From positions 581,649 through 645,648 of the forward strand of contig NZ_QVQV01000006.1 in assembly GCF_003429005.1 (NCBI RefSeq): DNA of 64,000 nt. The letters are read 5' to 3'. Shown in pieces: positions 1 to 7,834 of the stretch. Numbering within the stretch: position 1 is the first letter of the stretch; every line of letters begins with the position of its first letter. This DNA is from Paraburkholderia sp. DHOC27. Its GTDB lineage: Bacteria > Pseudomonadota > Gammaproteobacteria > Burkholderiales > Burkholderiaceae. The position numbers and the translations under genes were made by a program. A model generated the notes under the pieces. It was not told the origin of the DNA and made no database searches. It saw only the letters and a program-made list of their open reading frames with translations.

Positions 1-203
1 CGTGCTGCTCGCCGTGGACGGACGGGACCGCTGGCTTTGGTGATGCAGCGTTGTTTTATCGTGGACGTCGCAACAGGGAGAATCGGAACACTCTGAAAGC
101 GACGGGTGGCTTGATCGCCAGCAGTGTTTGAACGATTGATCGCGGAACTTTGTAGGACGTGTATCAGGCGGATTCTGACGTCGCCCCGCTATAATCCGAC
201 ACC
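1..203. other. Left window edge upstream of ubiC, no gene assigned
   Basis: Short open frames enter from the left edge and stop at 43, 93 and about 129, but none is long enough to assign to a family, so I cannot say whether the 3' end of a gene lies here. The only clear signal is a consensus -10 hexamer just before ubiC, listed separately. Confidence 0.4.
190..195 (+). promoter_or_regulatory. Consensus -10 box directly in front of ubiC
   Basis: TATAAT ends only 8 bases before the ubiC ATG at 204. A start 7-8 bases after the hexamer would put the mRNA 5' end at or next to the ATG. No Shine-Dalgarno sequence lies between. I do not see a good -35 box at 16-18 bases. Confidence 0.5.
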
Positions 204-1013
204 ATGCCTATCCGCTTCGATGCCGCCGACACCCATTGGCGTGTCGCACCTTTGCCCGGTTTCACCCGCGACCAGCACGACTGGCTCACGCGCGGTGGCT
301 CGCTGACCGCTCACCTGCGCACGCTCGGCGCAGTCGCGGTGCGCGTCACGCGTGAGACTGTGGCGATGCCCTGGGCCGACGAGCACGCCGCGCTCGATGT
401 TGCTCCGCGTGCGCCGGTATGGGTTCGCGAGGTGGTGCTGTCGGTGGACGGCACGCCGTTCGTCGCGGCGCACAGCATCGCGCCGCTGGCGGCGAGCGTC
501 GGTGTCTGGCAGGCCATGCGCCGTCTGCGCACGCGGCCACTCGCCGAATTGCTCTACAGCGATAGCAGCGTGGCGCGCTCGGCGCTGGTGAGCCGCAGGC
601 TGACGGCACGTCATCCGCTGTACCGGCTGGCTGCGCGCGAGATAGATGAAGCAGATGGAGCGCAACCGCAAGCGCTCGTGGCGCGCCGCTCGGTGTTCGA
701 GCGTCACGGCGCGCCGCTGATGGTCACCGAGTGCATGTTGCCCGCCTTATGGGCGCATCTGGTGTCCGCGTCGTCCACATCCCAATCGTTGCACGCCACC
801 CACGCCACCCACGGCACGCCGCGCGCACATTCACGCGAACATGGACCGCTGGAGCACACGGCGTCGCGAGCGCATCCATCGCCGAGAGCCGGGTTGGCGA
901 ACGCGTCCGCGAGCGAACACGCCAACCCGCCGCGCCATGATCTGCGTGAAACGAGTGACGCGAATGCAGCACTCGAGTCCGTCGATCATCGGCAATCCAA
1001 GGCTGATCGCTAA
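204..1013 (+). CDS. ubiC: Chorismate lyase (chorismate pyruvate-lyase) with long C-terminal extension
   Basis: Converts chorismate to 4-hydroxybenzoate and pyruvate, the first committed step of ubiquinone synthesis, in the cytoplasm. The UbiC fold covers about residues 1-187: WVREVVLSVDG carries the Arg expected to bind the substrate carboxylate, and ERHGAPLMVTECMLP near residue 170 carries the family's conserved Glu. The family is usually about 165-190 residues; here 269, with residues about 190-269 forming a His/Ala/Ser/Arg-rich, probably disordered tail. The reading frame stays open and GC-rich to the stop, which overlaps the next start (taATG, one base), so the tail looks truly coded. Start chosen at the ATG after the -10 box because homologues begin near this point. 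Confidence 0.85.
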   Translation: MPIRFDAADTHWRVAPLPGFTRDQHDWLTRGGSLTAHLRTLGAVAVRVTRETVAMPWADEHAALDVAPRAPVWVREVVLSVDGTPFVAAHSIAPLAASVGVWQAMRRLRTRPLAELLYSDSSVARSALVSRRLTARHPLYRLAAREIDEADGAQPQALVARRSVFERHGAPLMVTECMLPALWAHLVSASSTSQSLHATHATHGTPRAHSREHGPLEHTASRAHPSPRAGLANASASEHANPPRHDLRETSDANAALESVDHRQSKADR

Positions 1014-1489
1014 TGCTGCGCGGCTTTCCGCCGGTCGTCGACAACGGCACGCATACCATCATTCTTGGCAGCTTTCCCGGCGAAGCGTCGCTGGCGGCGA
1101 CGCAGTACTACGCGCATCCCCGTAACCAGTTCTGGCGCCTCGTCGGTGCCGTGCTCGGTGAAGCATCGCTGCACGAAATCCCCTACGACCAGCGTCTGAT
1201 ACGCGTGCTGGCTCACGGCATCGGTATCTGGGACGTGCTCGACGCGTGTCATCGCGAGGGCAGTCTCGATTCGGCGATTCGCCATGCACAGCCCAACGAC
1301 TTCGCGTCGTTGAGAGCGCACGCGCCGCAACTCAAGAAAGTCTGCTTCAATGGCAAGACTGCCGGCCGTTTTGCGCCGGTGATCGGCGCGGCGGGCTACG
1401 TCACCCTGGTATTGCCTTCGTCGAGTCCGGCGAATGCTATGCTCTCGTTCGACCAAAAATTGCGTCTCTGGCGCGACATCCTCACATGA
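1013..1489 (+). CDS. DNA-deoxyinosine (hypoxanthine) / uracil-DNA glycosylase, UDG superfamily
   Basis: Predicted base-excision repair glycosylase of 158 residues that removes deaminated bases. The N-terminal LGSFPGE loop (about residues 18-24), YYAHPRNQFW (about 32-41) and the C-terminal LPSSSPAN loop are the signature segments of the family-6 hypoxanthine-DNA glycosylases within the uracil-DNA glycosylase superfamily; the Asn in PRNQFW is the expected catalytic position. The start overlaps the ubiC stop by one base, and its own stop overlaps the next gene by four bases (ATGA), so the three genes are almost certainly co-translated. A Mug-type G:U/T enzyme is the alternative, but the SSSPAN motif favours the hypoxanthine branch. 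Confidence 0.8.
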   Translation: MLRGFPPVVDNGTHTIILGSFPGEASLAATQYYAHPRNQFWRLVGAVLGEASLHEIPYDQRLIRVLAHGIGIWDVLDACHREGSLDSAIRHAQPNDFASLRAHAPQLKKVCFNGKTAGRFAPVIGAAGYVTLVLPSSSPANAMLSFDQKLRLWRDILT

Positions 1490-2400
1490 CCACATTGATC
1501 AAGCGCGCCTCCGCCGAGGCGCGTGCCTTCCGCAACAAAGAGTCGCAAGCCGCCGGCGCAAAACAGAAAATCGTGCGCAAGAACAAGCGCACGGAGCGCG
1601 ACGAAGAACTGGGCGACGCGCCCCAGATCGACGCGCCGCGCAAGCCGCGTTTCGCACCGGTGACGTTCTCGGAAGAGGGCGGCGTGCGCTATCTGCACTT
1701 CGGCACGGAATGGGTGCAAGGCGCGATGCGTCTGCGCAAGCCCGATCACATCGAGCTCGAATACGCGCAACAGATGATGGCGTGGCTGCTGTTCCTCGAA
1801 ACGCCGAAGCGCATCGTTCAGCTCGGTCTTGGCGCAGCGGCGCTCACCAAGTTTGCGTATCGCTTTCTGGAGCGTGCCCAGGTCGAAGCCGTCGAACTGA
1901 ATCCGGCCGTCGTGGTGGCAGCCCGCACGATGTTCGAACTGCCGCATGACGACGCGCGTCTCGCGGTGCACGAAACCGATGCGTGGGATTTCGTCAACGA
2001 CCGCGCGAATCACGGCACGATCGGCGTGCTGCAAATCGACGTGTACGATGCCACTGCGCGTGGTCCGGTGCTCGATAGCGTGGCGTTCTATCGCGCGGTG
2101 CGGGCGTGTCTGACGCAAGCGGGCGTGGTGACGGTCAACCTGTTCGGCGATCATCCGAGCTTCGTGCGCAACATGAAGCGTCTGAACGAAGCGTTCGATG
2201 GCCGCGTGGTCGCGCTGCCCGAAGTGCACGACGGCAATCGCATTGCTATCGCGTTCTCGGGTCCGGCTCTCGACGTGCCGTTTGCAACACTGCAAGCTCG
2301 CGCCAAGCTAATCGAAAGCACGCTGGGTTTGCCAGCGCGTAAATGGATCAAGGGACTGCAGGAATCGACCGGGCAAACGTCCGCATCCTTCACGATCTAA
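1486..2400 (+). CDS. Spermidine synthase-like class I methyltransferase-fold protein
   Basis: 304-residue protein with a spermidine-synthase/SAM-binding Rossmann core. Residues about 110-125 (IVQLGLGAAALTKF) are the glycine loop, VEAVELNPAVVVAA supplies the acidic ribose-binding residue, and LQIDVYDA corresponds to the aspartate segment of SpeE. The N-terminal 55 residues are Lys/Arg-rich and probably disordered. True SpeE enzymes have a longer N-terminal beta domain and an extra catalytic Asp, so this is more likely a SpeE-like paralogue of unknown substrate. The ATG at 1486 is preferred over upstream in-frame codons because it gives the four-base ATGA overlap with the glycosylase and the upstream extension lies inside that gene. 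Confidence 0.75.
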   Translation: MTTLIKRASAEARAFRNKESQAAGAKQKIVRKNKRTERDEELGDAPQIDAPRKPRFAPVTFSEEGGVRYLHFGTEWVQGAMRLRKPDHIELEYAQQMMAWLLFLETPKRIVQLGLGAAALTKFAYRFLERAQVEAVELNPAVVVAARTMFELPHDDARLAVHETDAWDFVNDRANHGTIGVLQIDVYDATARGPVLDSVAFYRAVRACLTQAGVVTVNLFGDHPSFVRNMKRLNEAFDGRVVALPEVHDGNRIAIAFSGPALDVPFATLQARAKLIESTLGLPARKWIKGLQESTGQTSASFTI

Positions 2401-2441
2401 GCAGACCGAAACGGCTTCGCTCATCCGGGCGGGGCCGAAGC

Positions 2442-2471
2442 AGCAAACCGTAGCGAACCACAGCAAACCAC
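2442..2471. repeat. Three 10-bp tandem repeats upstream of the DUF3311/symporter promoter
   Basis: Three consecutive copies of AGC(A/G)AACC(A/G)(C/T), each exactly 10 bases, so equivalent positions lie on the same helix face. They end about 100 bases before the -35 box of the next operon. Confidence 0.6.
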
Positions 2472-2569
2472 AGCGCACACGCCATCGCGACGGTCCGCTC
2501 GCTGCAACAGATCCCGCCTGTACATTGCAGCGTGTTTGTCTCACGCTGCCCGCCTCGGGTCGGCCCCGC

Positions 2570-2597
2570 TTGACCGTACCTTCGCGGCTCCTATACT
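2570..2597 (+). promoter_or_regulatory. Sigma-70-like promoter of the DUF3311/symporter operon
   Basis: TTGACC (2570-2575), a 16-base spacer and TATACT (2592-2597). The predicted start leaves a leader of about 90 bases before the DUF3311 gene. It matches the consensus at 5 of 6 positions in each hexamer. Confidence 0.6.
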
Positions 2598-2692
2598 CTT
2601 TCAATGCTTTCGGGGCGCCCGCGGCGTGTCCGCTGCCGGGTACAGCACCCGCTGACCACGGGACGCAATCAAGAAAGAACACAGGAGACGGC

Positions 2693-2944
2693 ATGGCTCA
2701 AAACGCCAACGCAGACGTCAACGCGAACAAGGCCAGCAAGCGCTGGCTGTGGTTGCTCTTGTTACCCTGGATCGCGATGATCTGGGTGCCCTCCTACAAC
2801 AAGGTTGAACCGCAACTGTTCGATTTCCCGTTCTTCTACTGGTATCAACTGCTGTGGGTCTTGATCAGCGCCGTCATCACGGCGCTCGTCTACTTCAAGA
2901 CGAAGAACCGGTCGGCGGGGCGCTCGCAAGGGGGCGCCCGATGA
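2693..2944 (+). CDS. DUF3311 small membrane protein, symporter partner
   Basis: 83 residues with two predicted membrane helices (about 19-34 and 45-66) and a charged C-terminus. DUF3311 proteins are routinely encoded directly before sodium:solute symporters of the MctP/PanF type and are thought to be accessory subunits; the biochemical role is not known. The ATG at 2693 follows a good ribosome site (ACAGGAGACGGC). The stop overlaps the symporter start (ATGA at 2941), indicating coupled translation and perhaps a fixed ratio of the two proteins. The longer open frame from 2525 is not used because it crosses the promoter. Confidence 0.85.
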   Translation: MAQNANADVNANKASKRWLWLLLLPWIAMIWVPSYNKVEPQLFDFPFFYWYQLLWVLISAVITALVYFKTKNRSAGRSQGGAR

Positions 2945-4491
2945 ATCAGATCGCCACCTTCGTGTTCGTGCTGTTCTTCATCGGCGTTACGATTCTCGGC
3001 TTCATTGCGGCTCACTGGCGGCGTGGTGATCTTGCGCATCTGGAAGAGTGGGGGCTGGGCGGCCGGCGTTTCGGCACCATCGTCACGTGGTTCCTGCTGG
3101 GCGGCGATCTCTATACGGCCTACACCTTCGTCGCGGTGCCCGCGCTCGTTTTTGGTGCGGGCGCAACGGGTTTCTTCGCACTGCCTTACACGATCCTGAT
3201 CTATCCGTTCGCGTTCGTGGTGTTTCCGAAATTGTGGAGTATTGCTAAACGTCACGGCTACGTCACCTCCGCGGACTTCGTCAATGCGCGCTACGGCAGT
3301 CGCATGCTCGCGCTGGCTATCGCGTTGACCGGCATCGTCGCGACCATGCCGTACATTGCCTTGCAACTGGTCGGTATCGAAGTGGTGATCGGCGCACTGG
3401 GTTTCGACACCACGGGTTTCGTCGGCGATCTGCCGCTCATCATTGCCTTCGCGATTCTCGCGGCCTACACGTACACCTCGGGACTGCGCGCGCCCGCCAT
3501 GATCGCGGTGGTCAAGGACCTGCTGATCTACGTGACGATCGCCGCCGCCATCATCGTGATTCCGCCGCAACTGGGCGGCTTCGGCCATATCTTCGCCGCG
3601 GTGCCGCCCGCCAAGCTGCTGCTGAAAGCGCCGGACGTCTCCAGTCTGAACGGCTACAGCGCCTACGCGACCCTCGCGGTGGGCTCCGCGCTTGCGCTGT
3701 TCCTGTATCCGCATTCGATTACCGCGGTGCTGTCCTCGAAGTCGGGCAATACCATTCGCCGCAATATGGCCATGCTGCCGGCGTACTCGCTGGTCCTCGG
3801 TCTGCTGGCACTGCTCGGTTTCATGGCGCTTGCCGCGGGCGTGAAGGACATGCCGGAGTTCGCGCCATACTTTGCGGCCTTCGGACCCAACTTCGCGGTA
3901 CCGGCGCTGTTCCTGCACTTCTTCCCGCCGTGGTTCGTCGGCGTGGCGTTCGCGGCAATCGGGATCGGCGCGCTGGTGCCGGCTGCCATCATGTCCATTG
4001 CGGCGGCCAACCTGTACACCCGCAACATCCACAAGCAGTTCATCAACCGTCACATGACCAACGAGCAGGAGACCAACATCGCGAAGCTGGTCTCGCTGCT
4101 CGTCAAGGTCGGCGCGGTGGCGTTCATTCTCGGCCTGCCGCTCACGTATGCGATCCAGTTGCAGTTGCTGGGTGGCATCTGGATCATCCAGACGCTGCCG
4201 GCCATCGTGCTCGGACTCTATACGCGCATGCTCGACTATCGCGGTCTGCTGCTCGGCTGGGCGGTGGGCATTGCTACGGGAACGTGGATGGCCATTTCGC
4301 TGAAGCTGGCCGGTTCGATCTACACGATCCACCTGTTCGGCCTCGCAATTCCAGGCTACGCCGCTGTCTGGTCGCTGATCGTGAACCTCGTGGTCTCGGT
4401 TGTGGTGAGCCTGCTGGTGCGCGCGGTGGGCATGAAGCACGCCGAGGATCAGACGCGTCCGGAGGATTATCTGGACGTCGTGGAAAGCTGA
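2941..4491 (+). CDS. Sodium:solute symporter, MctP-type monocarboxylate permease
   Basis: 516 residues and about 13 hydrophobic helices: a member of the SSS (solute:sodium symporter) family in the inner membrane. Features include LGGRRFGTIVTWFLLGGDLYTAYTF in the first third, AYTYTSGLRAPA (residues about 175-186) and the YPHSITAVLSSKSGNTIRRN segment, typical of the MctP/PanF subgroup that takes up lactate, pyruvate and similar monocarboxylates. The DUF3311 partner immediately upstream supports this subgroup. The substrate cannot be read from sequence alone; acetate, pyruvate or an amino acid is possible. The start at 2941 overlaps the preceding stop. Confidence 0.85.
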   Translation: MNQIATFVFVLFFIGVTILGFIAAHWRRGDLAHLEEWGLGGRRFGTIVTWFLLGGDLYTAYTFVAVPALVFGAGATGFFALPYTILIYPFAFVVFPKLWSIAKRHGYVTSADFVNARYGSRMLALAIALTGIVATMPYIALQLVGIEVVIGALGFDTTGFVGDLPLIIAFAILAAYTYTSGLRAPAMIAVVKDLLIYVTIAAAIIVIPPQLGGFGHIFAAVPPAKLLLKAPDVSSLNGYSAYATLAVGSALALFLYPHSITAVLSSKSGNTIRRNMAMLPAYSLVLGLLALLGFMALAAGVKDMPEFAPYFAAFGPNFAVPALFLHFFPPWFVGVAFAAIGIGALVPAAIMSIAAANLYTRNIHKQFINRHMTNEQETNIAKLVSLLVKVGAVAFILGLPLTYAIQLQLLGGIWIIQTLPAIVLGLYTRMLDYRGLLLGWAVGIATGTWMAISLKLAGSIYTIHLFGLAIPGYAAVWSLIVNLVVSVVVSLLVRAVGMKHAEDQTRPEDYLDVVES

Positions 4492-4765
4492 CAGTATCGA
4501 CGGTCGCATCGAGCGTTGCCGCGCCGCGCAGGGTGGGTGCACTGGACCGGCGGTCGCGGCAAACGCCGCCGTTGCGCGTAGTGCTGGGCGTCTGGGTCAC
4601 TGCCGGGCCAGGCGTCAGGACCGCCTGCTGAGCGGGCAACAGCGTGCCGCCTAGGCCGATCGCGCTATCGTCTTTGTCGACATGCAACGCCCGCGCAAGC
4701 GCTCTGCGGGCATTGCGGTATGCTTGTTGCGGACCTCCCCATTGCGTCTTTCGCACCGGACGATC

Positions 4766-5902
4766 ATGGCCTCTGCCGACTCCGACCCCCTGATTCCGCG
4801 CCGCTCCAGTTTCAACCGCGTCGTGCGGGCGATCACTTCGCCGTACTACCGTTACCGGCACGCGAAGCTGCTGCACAGCGTGCGCGTCGGGCTTGCCATG
4901 ATCGTTTCGATTGTCGCCACCACCGGCATCGATATTCCTCATGGCATCTGGTCGTCGGTGACGCTGCTGGTGGTGATCGGCGGCTTGCAGCACCACGGCA
5001 ATATCCGCAAGAAGGCCGCGGAGCGCGCGGTGGGCACGCTGCTCGGGGCGACAATCGGGCTCGCGCTGATTTTCCAGCAAAACCTGTTCGGCTCACCGTG
5101 GCTCACGTATGTCCTGATGTCCGTGGCGGCGGGCATCTGCGCCTGGTACGCCATCGGCAAGGCGGGCTACATCGGACTGCTGACGGCCATCACCATGTGC
5201 ATCGTCGCGGGACACGGCGACAATCAGATCGACACCGGCCTGTGGCGCACGCTGAACGTGCTGATCGGCATCGTGATCGCGCTGGCGTTCTCGTTTGCGC
5301 TGCCGCTGCATGCAACCTACTCATGGCGTTACCTGCTGGCCGACAACCTGCGTAGCTGCGCGCGGATCTACTCGCGCATCGTAGGCGGCGTGTTGTTCGA
5401 TACCGAAGAGCAACTCAAGGTGTTTCTCGAACTGAACGCACGGCTTATTCAGTTGCGCGGGTTGATGCCGTCGGTAGCGAAGGAAATCGAAGTGCCGAAA
5501 GCGAAGCTGGAGGCCATTCAACGGGTGCACCGTTCGATGCTGAGCGCGCTGGAAATCATGACGTCTGGCAGCCTCGCGCATGCCGATGCAGTCGCCCGTG
5601 CGGCGTTCGCGCAGCAGTGCGGGGTAGAAGCGCGGGCGGTGCGCGCCATGCTGCTGGCGATGGCGCGCGGTTTGCGTTTCGGCGGCGCGAAACGGTTTCT
5701 CAATCCGCAGCCGCTGCCGCTGTGCGCGCCGCCTGGCTCGCTTGCGGGACAGCTTGCGCCGGAACTGCAGGGCCCCTATTGGCTAGGTGAGCGGCTCGTC
5801 GAGCAGGTCGACCAGTTAAGGGCGCTGCTGCTCGAGACGGAGCCGAACTGGAATATCGAGCGCACTGGAGCACCGTTCCGTGCCGGGGCCAAGGTGCAGT
5901 GA
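4766..5902 (+). CDS. FUSC-family membrane protein (putative aromatic acid exporter)
   Basis: 378-residue inner-membrane protein. Residues about 28-200 hold six hydrophobic helices in the FUSC/aromatic-acid-exporter pattern, including the hallmark GIWSSVTLLVVIGGLQHHGN and AAERAVGTLLGATIGLAL. The rest is a soluble helical domain. Relatives (AaeB, YhcP, fusaric acid resistance proteins) pump aromatic or weak acids out of the cell, usually with a membrane-fusion partner; none is encoded here, so it may act alone or with a distant partner. I take ATG 4766; an upstream in-frame ATG at 4682 would add 28 Arg-rich residues with no better ribosome site. Confidence 0.75.
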   Translation: MASADSDPLIPRRSSFNRVVRAITSPYYRYRHAKLLHSVRVGLAMIVSIVATTGIDIPHGIWSSVTLLVVIGGLQHHGNIRKKAAERAVGTLLGATIGLALIFQQNLFGSPWLTYVLMSVAAGICAWYAIGKAGYIGLLTAITMCIVAGHGDNQIDTGLWRTLNVLIGIVIALAFSFALPLHATYSWRYLLADNLRSCARIYSRIVGGVLFDTEEQLKVFLELNARLIQLRGLMPSVAKEIEVPKAKLEAIQRVHRSMLSALEIMTSGSLAHADAVARAAFAQQCGVEARAVRAMLLAMARGLRFGGAKRFLNPQPLPLCAPPGSLAGQLAPELQGPYWLGERLVEQVDQLRALLLETEPNWNIERTGAPFRAGAKVQ

Positions 5903-6002
5903 AGGGGCAGTGGTGAGTCGCGGCGGCCCACCCGTTGCTTCACCGCAGAGACTTGCAATCGGGTGCCCGCGAAACGCGTTGCACCCGCTGCCTTGGCGCA
6001 AC

Positions 6003-6422
6003 TCAAGCCCCGTCGGGAATCGTCACCATCCAGCCAATCCCGAACTGGTCGGTCACCATGCCGAAGCCCTTGCTCCAGAACGTGGCCTGAAGCGGCATGT
6101 GCACTTCGCCGCCTTCCGAGAGCGCCTTGAAGATCCGTTCGGCGTCGGCGAGCGTATCGGCGGTGAGCGAGAGTCTGAAGCCCTGATGCGTGACATTCGC
6201 GTTCATGCAGTCATCGGACATCATCAGAATCGACTCGCCGATCCGCACCGACGCGTGCATGACCTGGTTATCGAACTTCGCATCGACGGTGCGGCCGGCG
6301 TCCGGCGGCGCGTCCTTGTAGTGCATCTTGAACTGCACGTTGGCGCCGAGGTGCTCGGTATAGAAGCGCAGCGCTTCTTCGCAGCGGCCGTCGAAAAACA
6401 CATAGGCGTTCAGTTGCATCAT
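6003..6422 (-). CDS. VOC-superfamily protein, PhnB/glyoxalase-like
   Basis: 139 residues with the two beta-alpha-beta-beta-beta modules of the vicinal oxygen chelate fold (LNAYVFFDGRCEEALRFY at the start, HMPLQATFWSKGFGMVTDQF near the end). This matches the PhnB/YjdN subgroup, whose function is mostly unknown; many lack metal-ligand positions. Two adjacent ATGs (6422 and 6419) follow a GGGAG ribosome site; I give the first although spacing favours the second. It sits alone between a FUSC gene on the other strand and tal on the same strand. A second, unrelated VOC protein lies at 60224-60688. Confidence 0.8.
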   Translation of the reverse strand: MMQLNAYVFFDGRCEEALRFYTEHLGANVQFKMHYKDAPPDAGRTVDAKFDNQVMHASVRIGESILMMSDDCMNANVTHQGFRLSLTADTLADAERIFKALSEGGEVHMPLQATFWSKGFGMVTDQFGIGWMVTIPDGA

Positions 6423-6626
6423 CGTCTCCCGAAAGATCTCGTGTGAGCGCGGCGTGCACTGATGTTGCGAAGCGTCTCGCAGACAGCACAACGCCACAGA
6501 AAGACGATTGTAGTCGTCTGCTGTGGCGTTGAATGTGAAACTATGTCGCGCGCGGCGGGGCCGCTTCAACCCCGGCCTGAGAGCCTCGAACCCCGCCGCC
6601 AACCGGCGCGTTGTCAGCCCGAATGC

Positions 6627-7580
6627 TTAACGCAGTTCTTCGATCAGCTTTTCCAGCTTGACCGCGTCTGCCGCGAACGCACGAATGCCTTCAGCGAGCT
6701 TTTCGGTGGCCATGGCTTCGTCGTTGACGAGGAAGCGGAACGTCGATTCATCGACCGCCACGCGTTCGATATTGCCTGCCTCGCCCATTGCCGGCGACAG
6801 CTTGCGCTCCACCTTGTCCGTGCTGTCCTGCAGCTTTTGCAGCAGATCGGGGCTGATGGTGAGCAGGTCGCAACCGGCCAGTTCGAGCACCTGACCCGGC
6901 GTGCGGAAGCTCGCGCCCATCACCTCGGTCTTGTAGCCGAACTTCTTGTAGTACGCGTAGATGCGGCGCACGGATTGCACGCCCGGATCGTTGGCGCCGC
7001 CGTCTTTCGCTTCGTCCCACGCGCTGCCGGCGTTTTTCTTGTACCAGTCGTAGATGCGGCCCACGAACGGCGAGATCAGTTGCGCGCCGGCTTCGGCACA
7101 GGCGGCGGCCTGCGCGAGCGAGAACAGCAGCGTCATGTTGCAGTGGATGCCTTCCTTCTGCAGTTGCTCGGCCGCGCGCACGCCTTCCCACGTGGACGCC
7201 AGCTTGATCAGGATACGTTCGCGGCCAATGCCCGCCGCTTCGTACAGCTTGATCAGCTCATGGCCCTTTTCGATCGAGGCTTTGGTATCGAACGACAGAC
7301 GCGCGTCGACTTCGGTCGAGACGCGGCCCGGAATGATCTTAAGAATCTCGGTGCCGAAGGCGATCAGCAGATTGTCGATGATCTCGCCAACCGGCTTCGA
7401 CGCGTGATCGCGCACGGTTTTTTCCAGCAGCGGGCGGTAGTCGGCCTTCTGCACGGCCTTGAGGATCAGCGACGGGTTGGTGGTCGCGTCCTGCGGCTTG
7501 TACTGGGCGAGTTGCTGGAAGTCGCCGGTGTCGGCGACGACGGTCGTGAATTGCTTGAGTTGATCGAGTGCGGTAGTCAT
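6627..7580 (-). CDS. tal: Transaldolase
   Basis: 317 residues, the usual TalB length. Moves a dihydroxyacetone unit between sedoheptulose-7-phosphate and glyceraldehyde-3-phosphate in the non-oxidative pentose phosphate pathway. The sequence shows DATTNPSLILKA near residues 31-42, the active-site segment ERILIKLASTWEG with the Schiff-base Lys at about residue 126, and the phosphate-binding TLLFSLAQAAACAEAG. It is a monocistronic minus-strand gene; its 250-base upstream region contains a perfect 10-bp inverted repeat (7688-7721) that could be an operator or leader hairpin. Confidence 0.95.
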   Translation of the reverse strand: MTTALDQLKQFTTVVADTGDFQQLAQYKPQDATTNPSLILKAVQKADYRPLLEKTVRDHASKPVGEIIDNLLIAFGTEILKIIPGRVSTEVDARLSFDTKASIEKGHELIKLYEAAGIGRERILIKLASTWEGVRAAEQLQKEGIHCNMTLLFSLAQAAACAEAGAQLISPFVGRIYDWYKKNAGSAWDEAKDGGANDPGVQSVRRIYAYYKKFGYKTEVMGASFRTPGQVLELAGCDLLTISPDLLQKLQDSTDKVERKLSPAMGEAGNIERVAVDESTFRFLVNDEAMATEKLAEGIRAFAADAVKLEKLIEELR

Positions 7581-7687
7581 GTCGAGCCTTTAGGGCGCAC
7601 AGGCGCAGTAGTCCAGACGTTGGAGAGAACCGCCGCTGACCGACCGGCGGAGGGGCTCCGGTCGGCGCGGCGGCAGCATTTCACGCT

Positions 7688-7721
7688 GCGGCATTGTTCT
7701 CGTGATGCCGGACAATGCCGC
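7688..7721. repeat. Perfect 10-bp inverted repeat upstream of tal
   Basis: GCGGCATTGT (7688-7697) and ACAATGCCGC (7712-7721) are exact reverse complements around a 14-base loop. It lies in the 250-base gap between tal (start 7580) and the benE-like gene (end 7835), both on the minus strand. A weak -10-like TAGAAT for the minus strand sits just upstream (7733-7738). There is no T-run on either side, so an intrinsic terminator is unlikely; operator or leader hairpin are the alternatives. Confidence 0.6.
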
Positions 7722-7834
7722 CCGATACTTCTATTCTATGGCGGATCGGATGAGGCGGCGCTTCAGACGTACACTCTGACACATCCGTTGGGCGGTGCGT
7801 TCATCCTGGTTCAATTCCACTCCGCCGCCAGCCT

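Noticed and set aside
2890..4542. 550-codon minus-strand frame opposite the symporter
   Set aside because: The translation is rich in Arg, His, Gln and Asp with no hydrophobic segments or motifs, as expected from the complement of a GC-rich coding frame. The plus-strand protein is a clear symporter.
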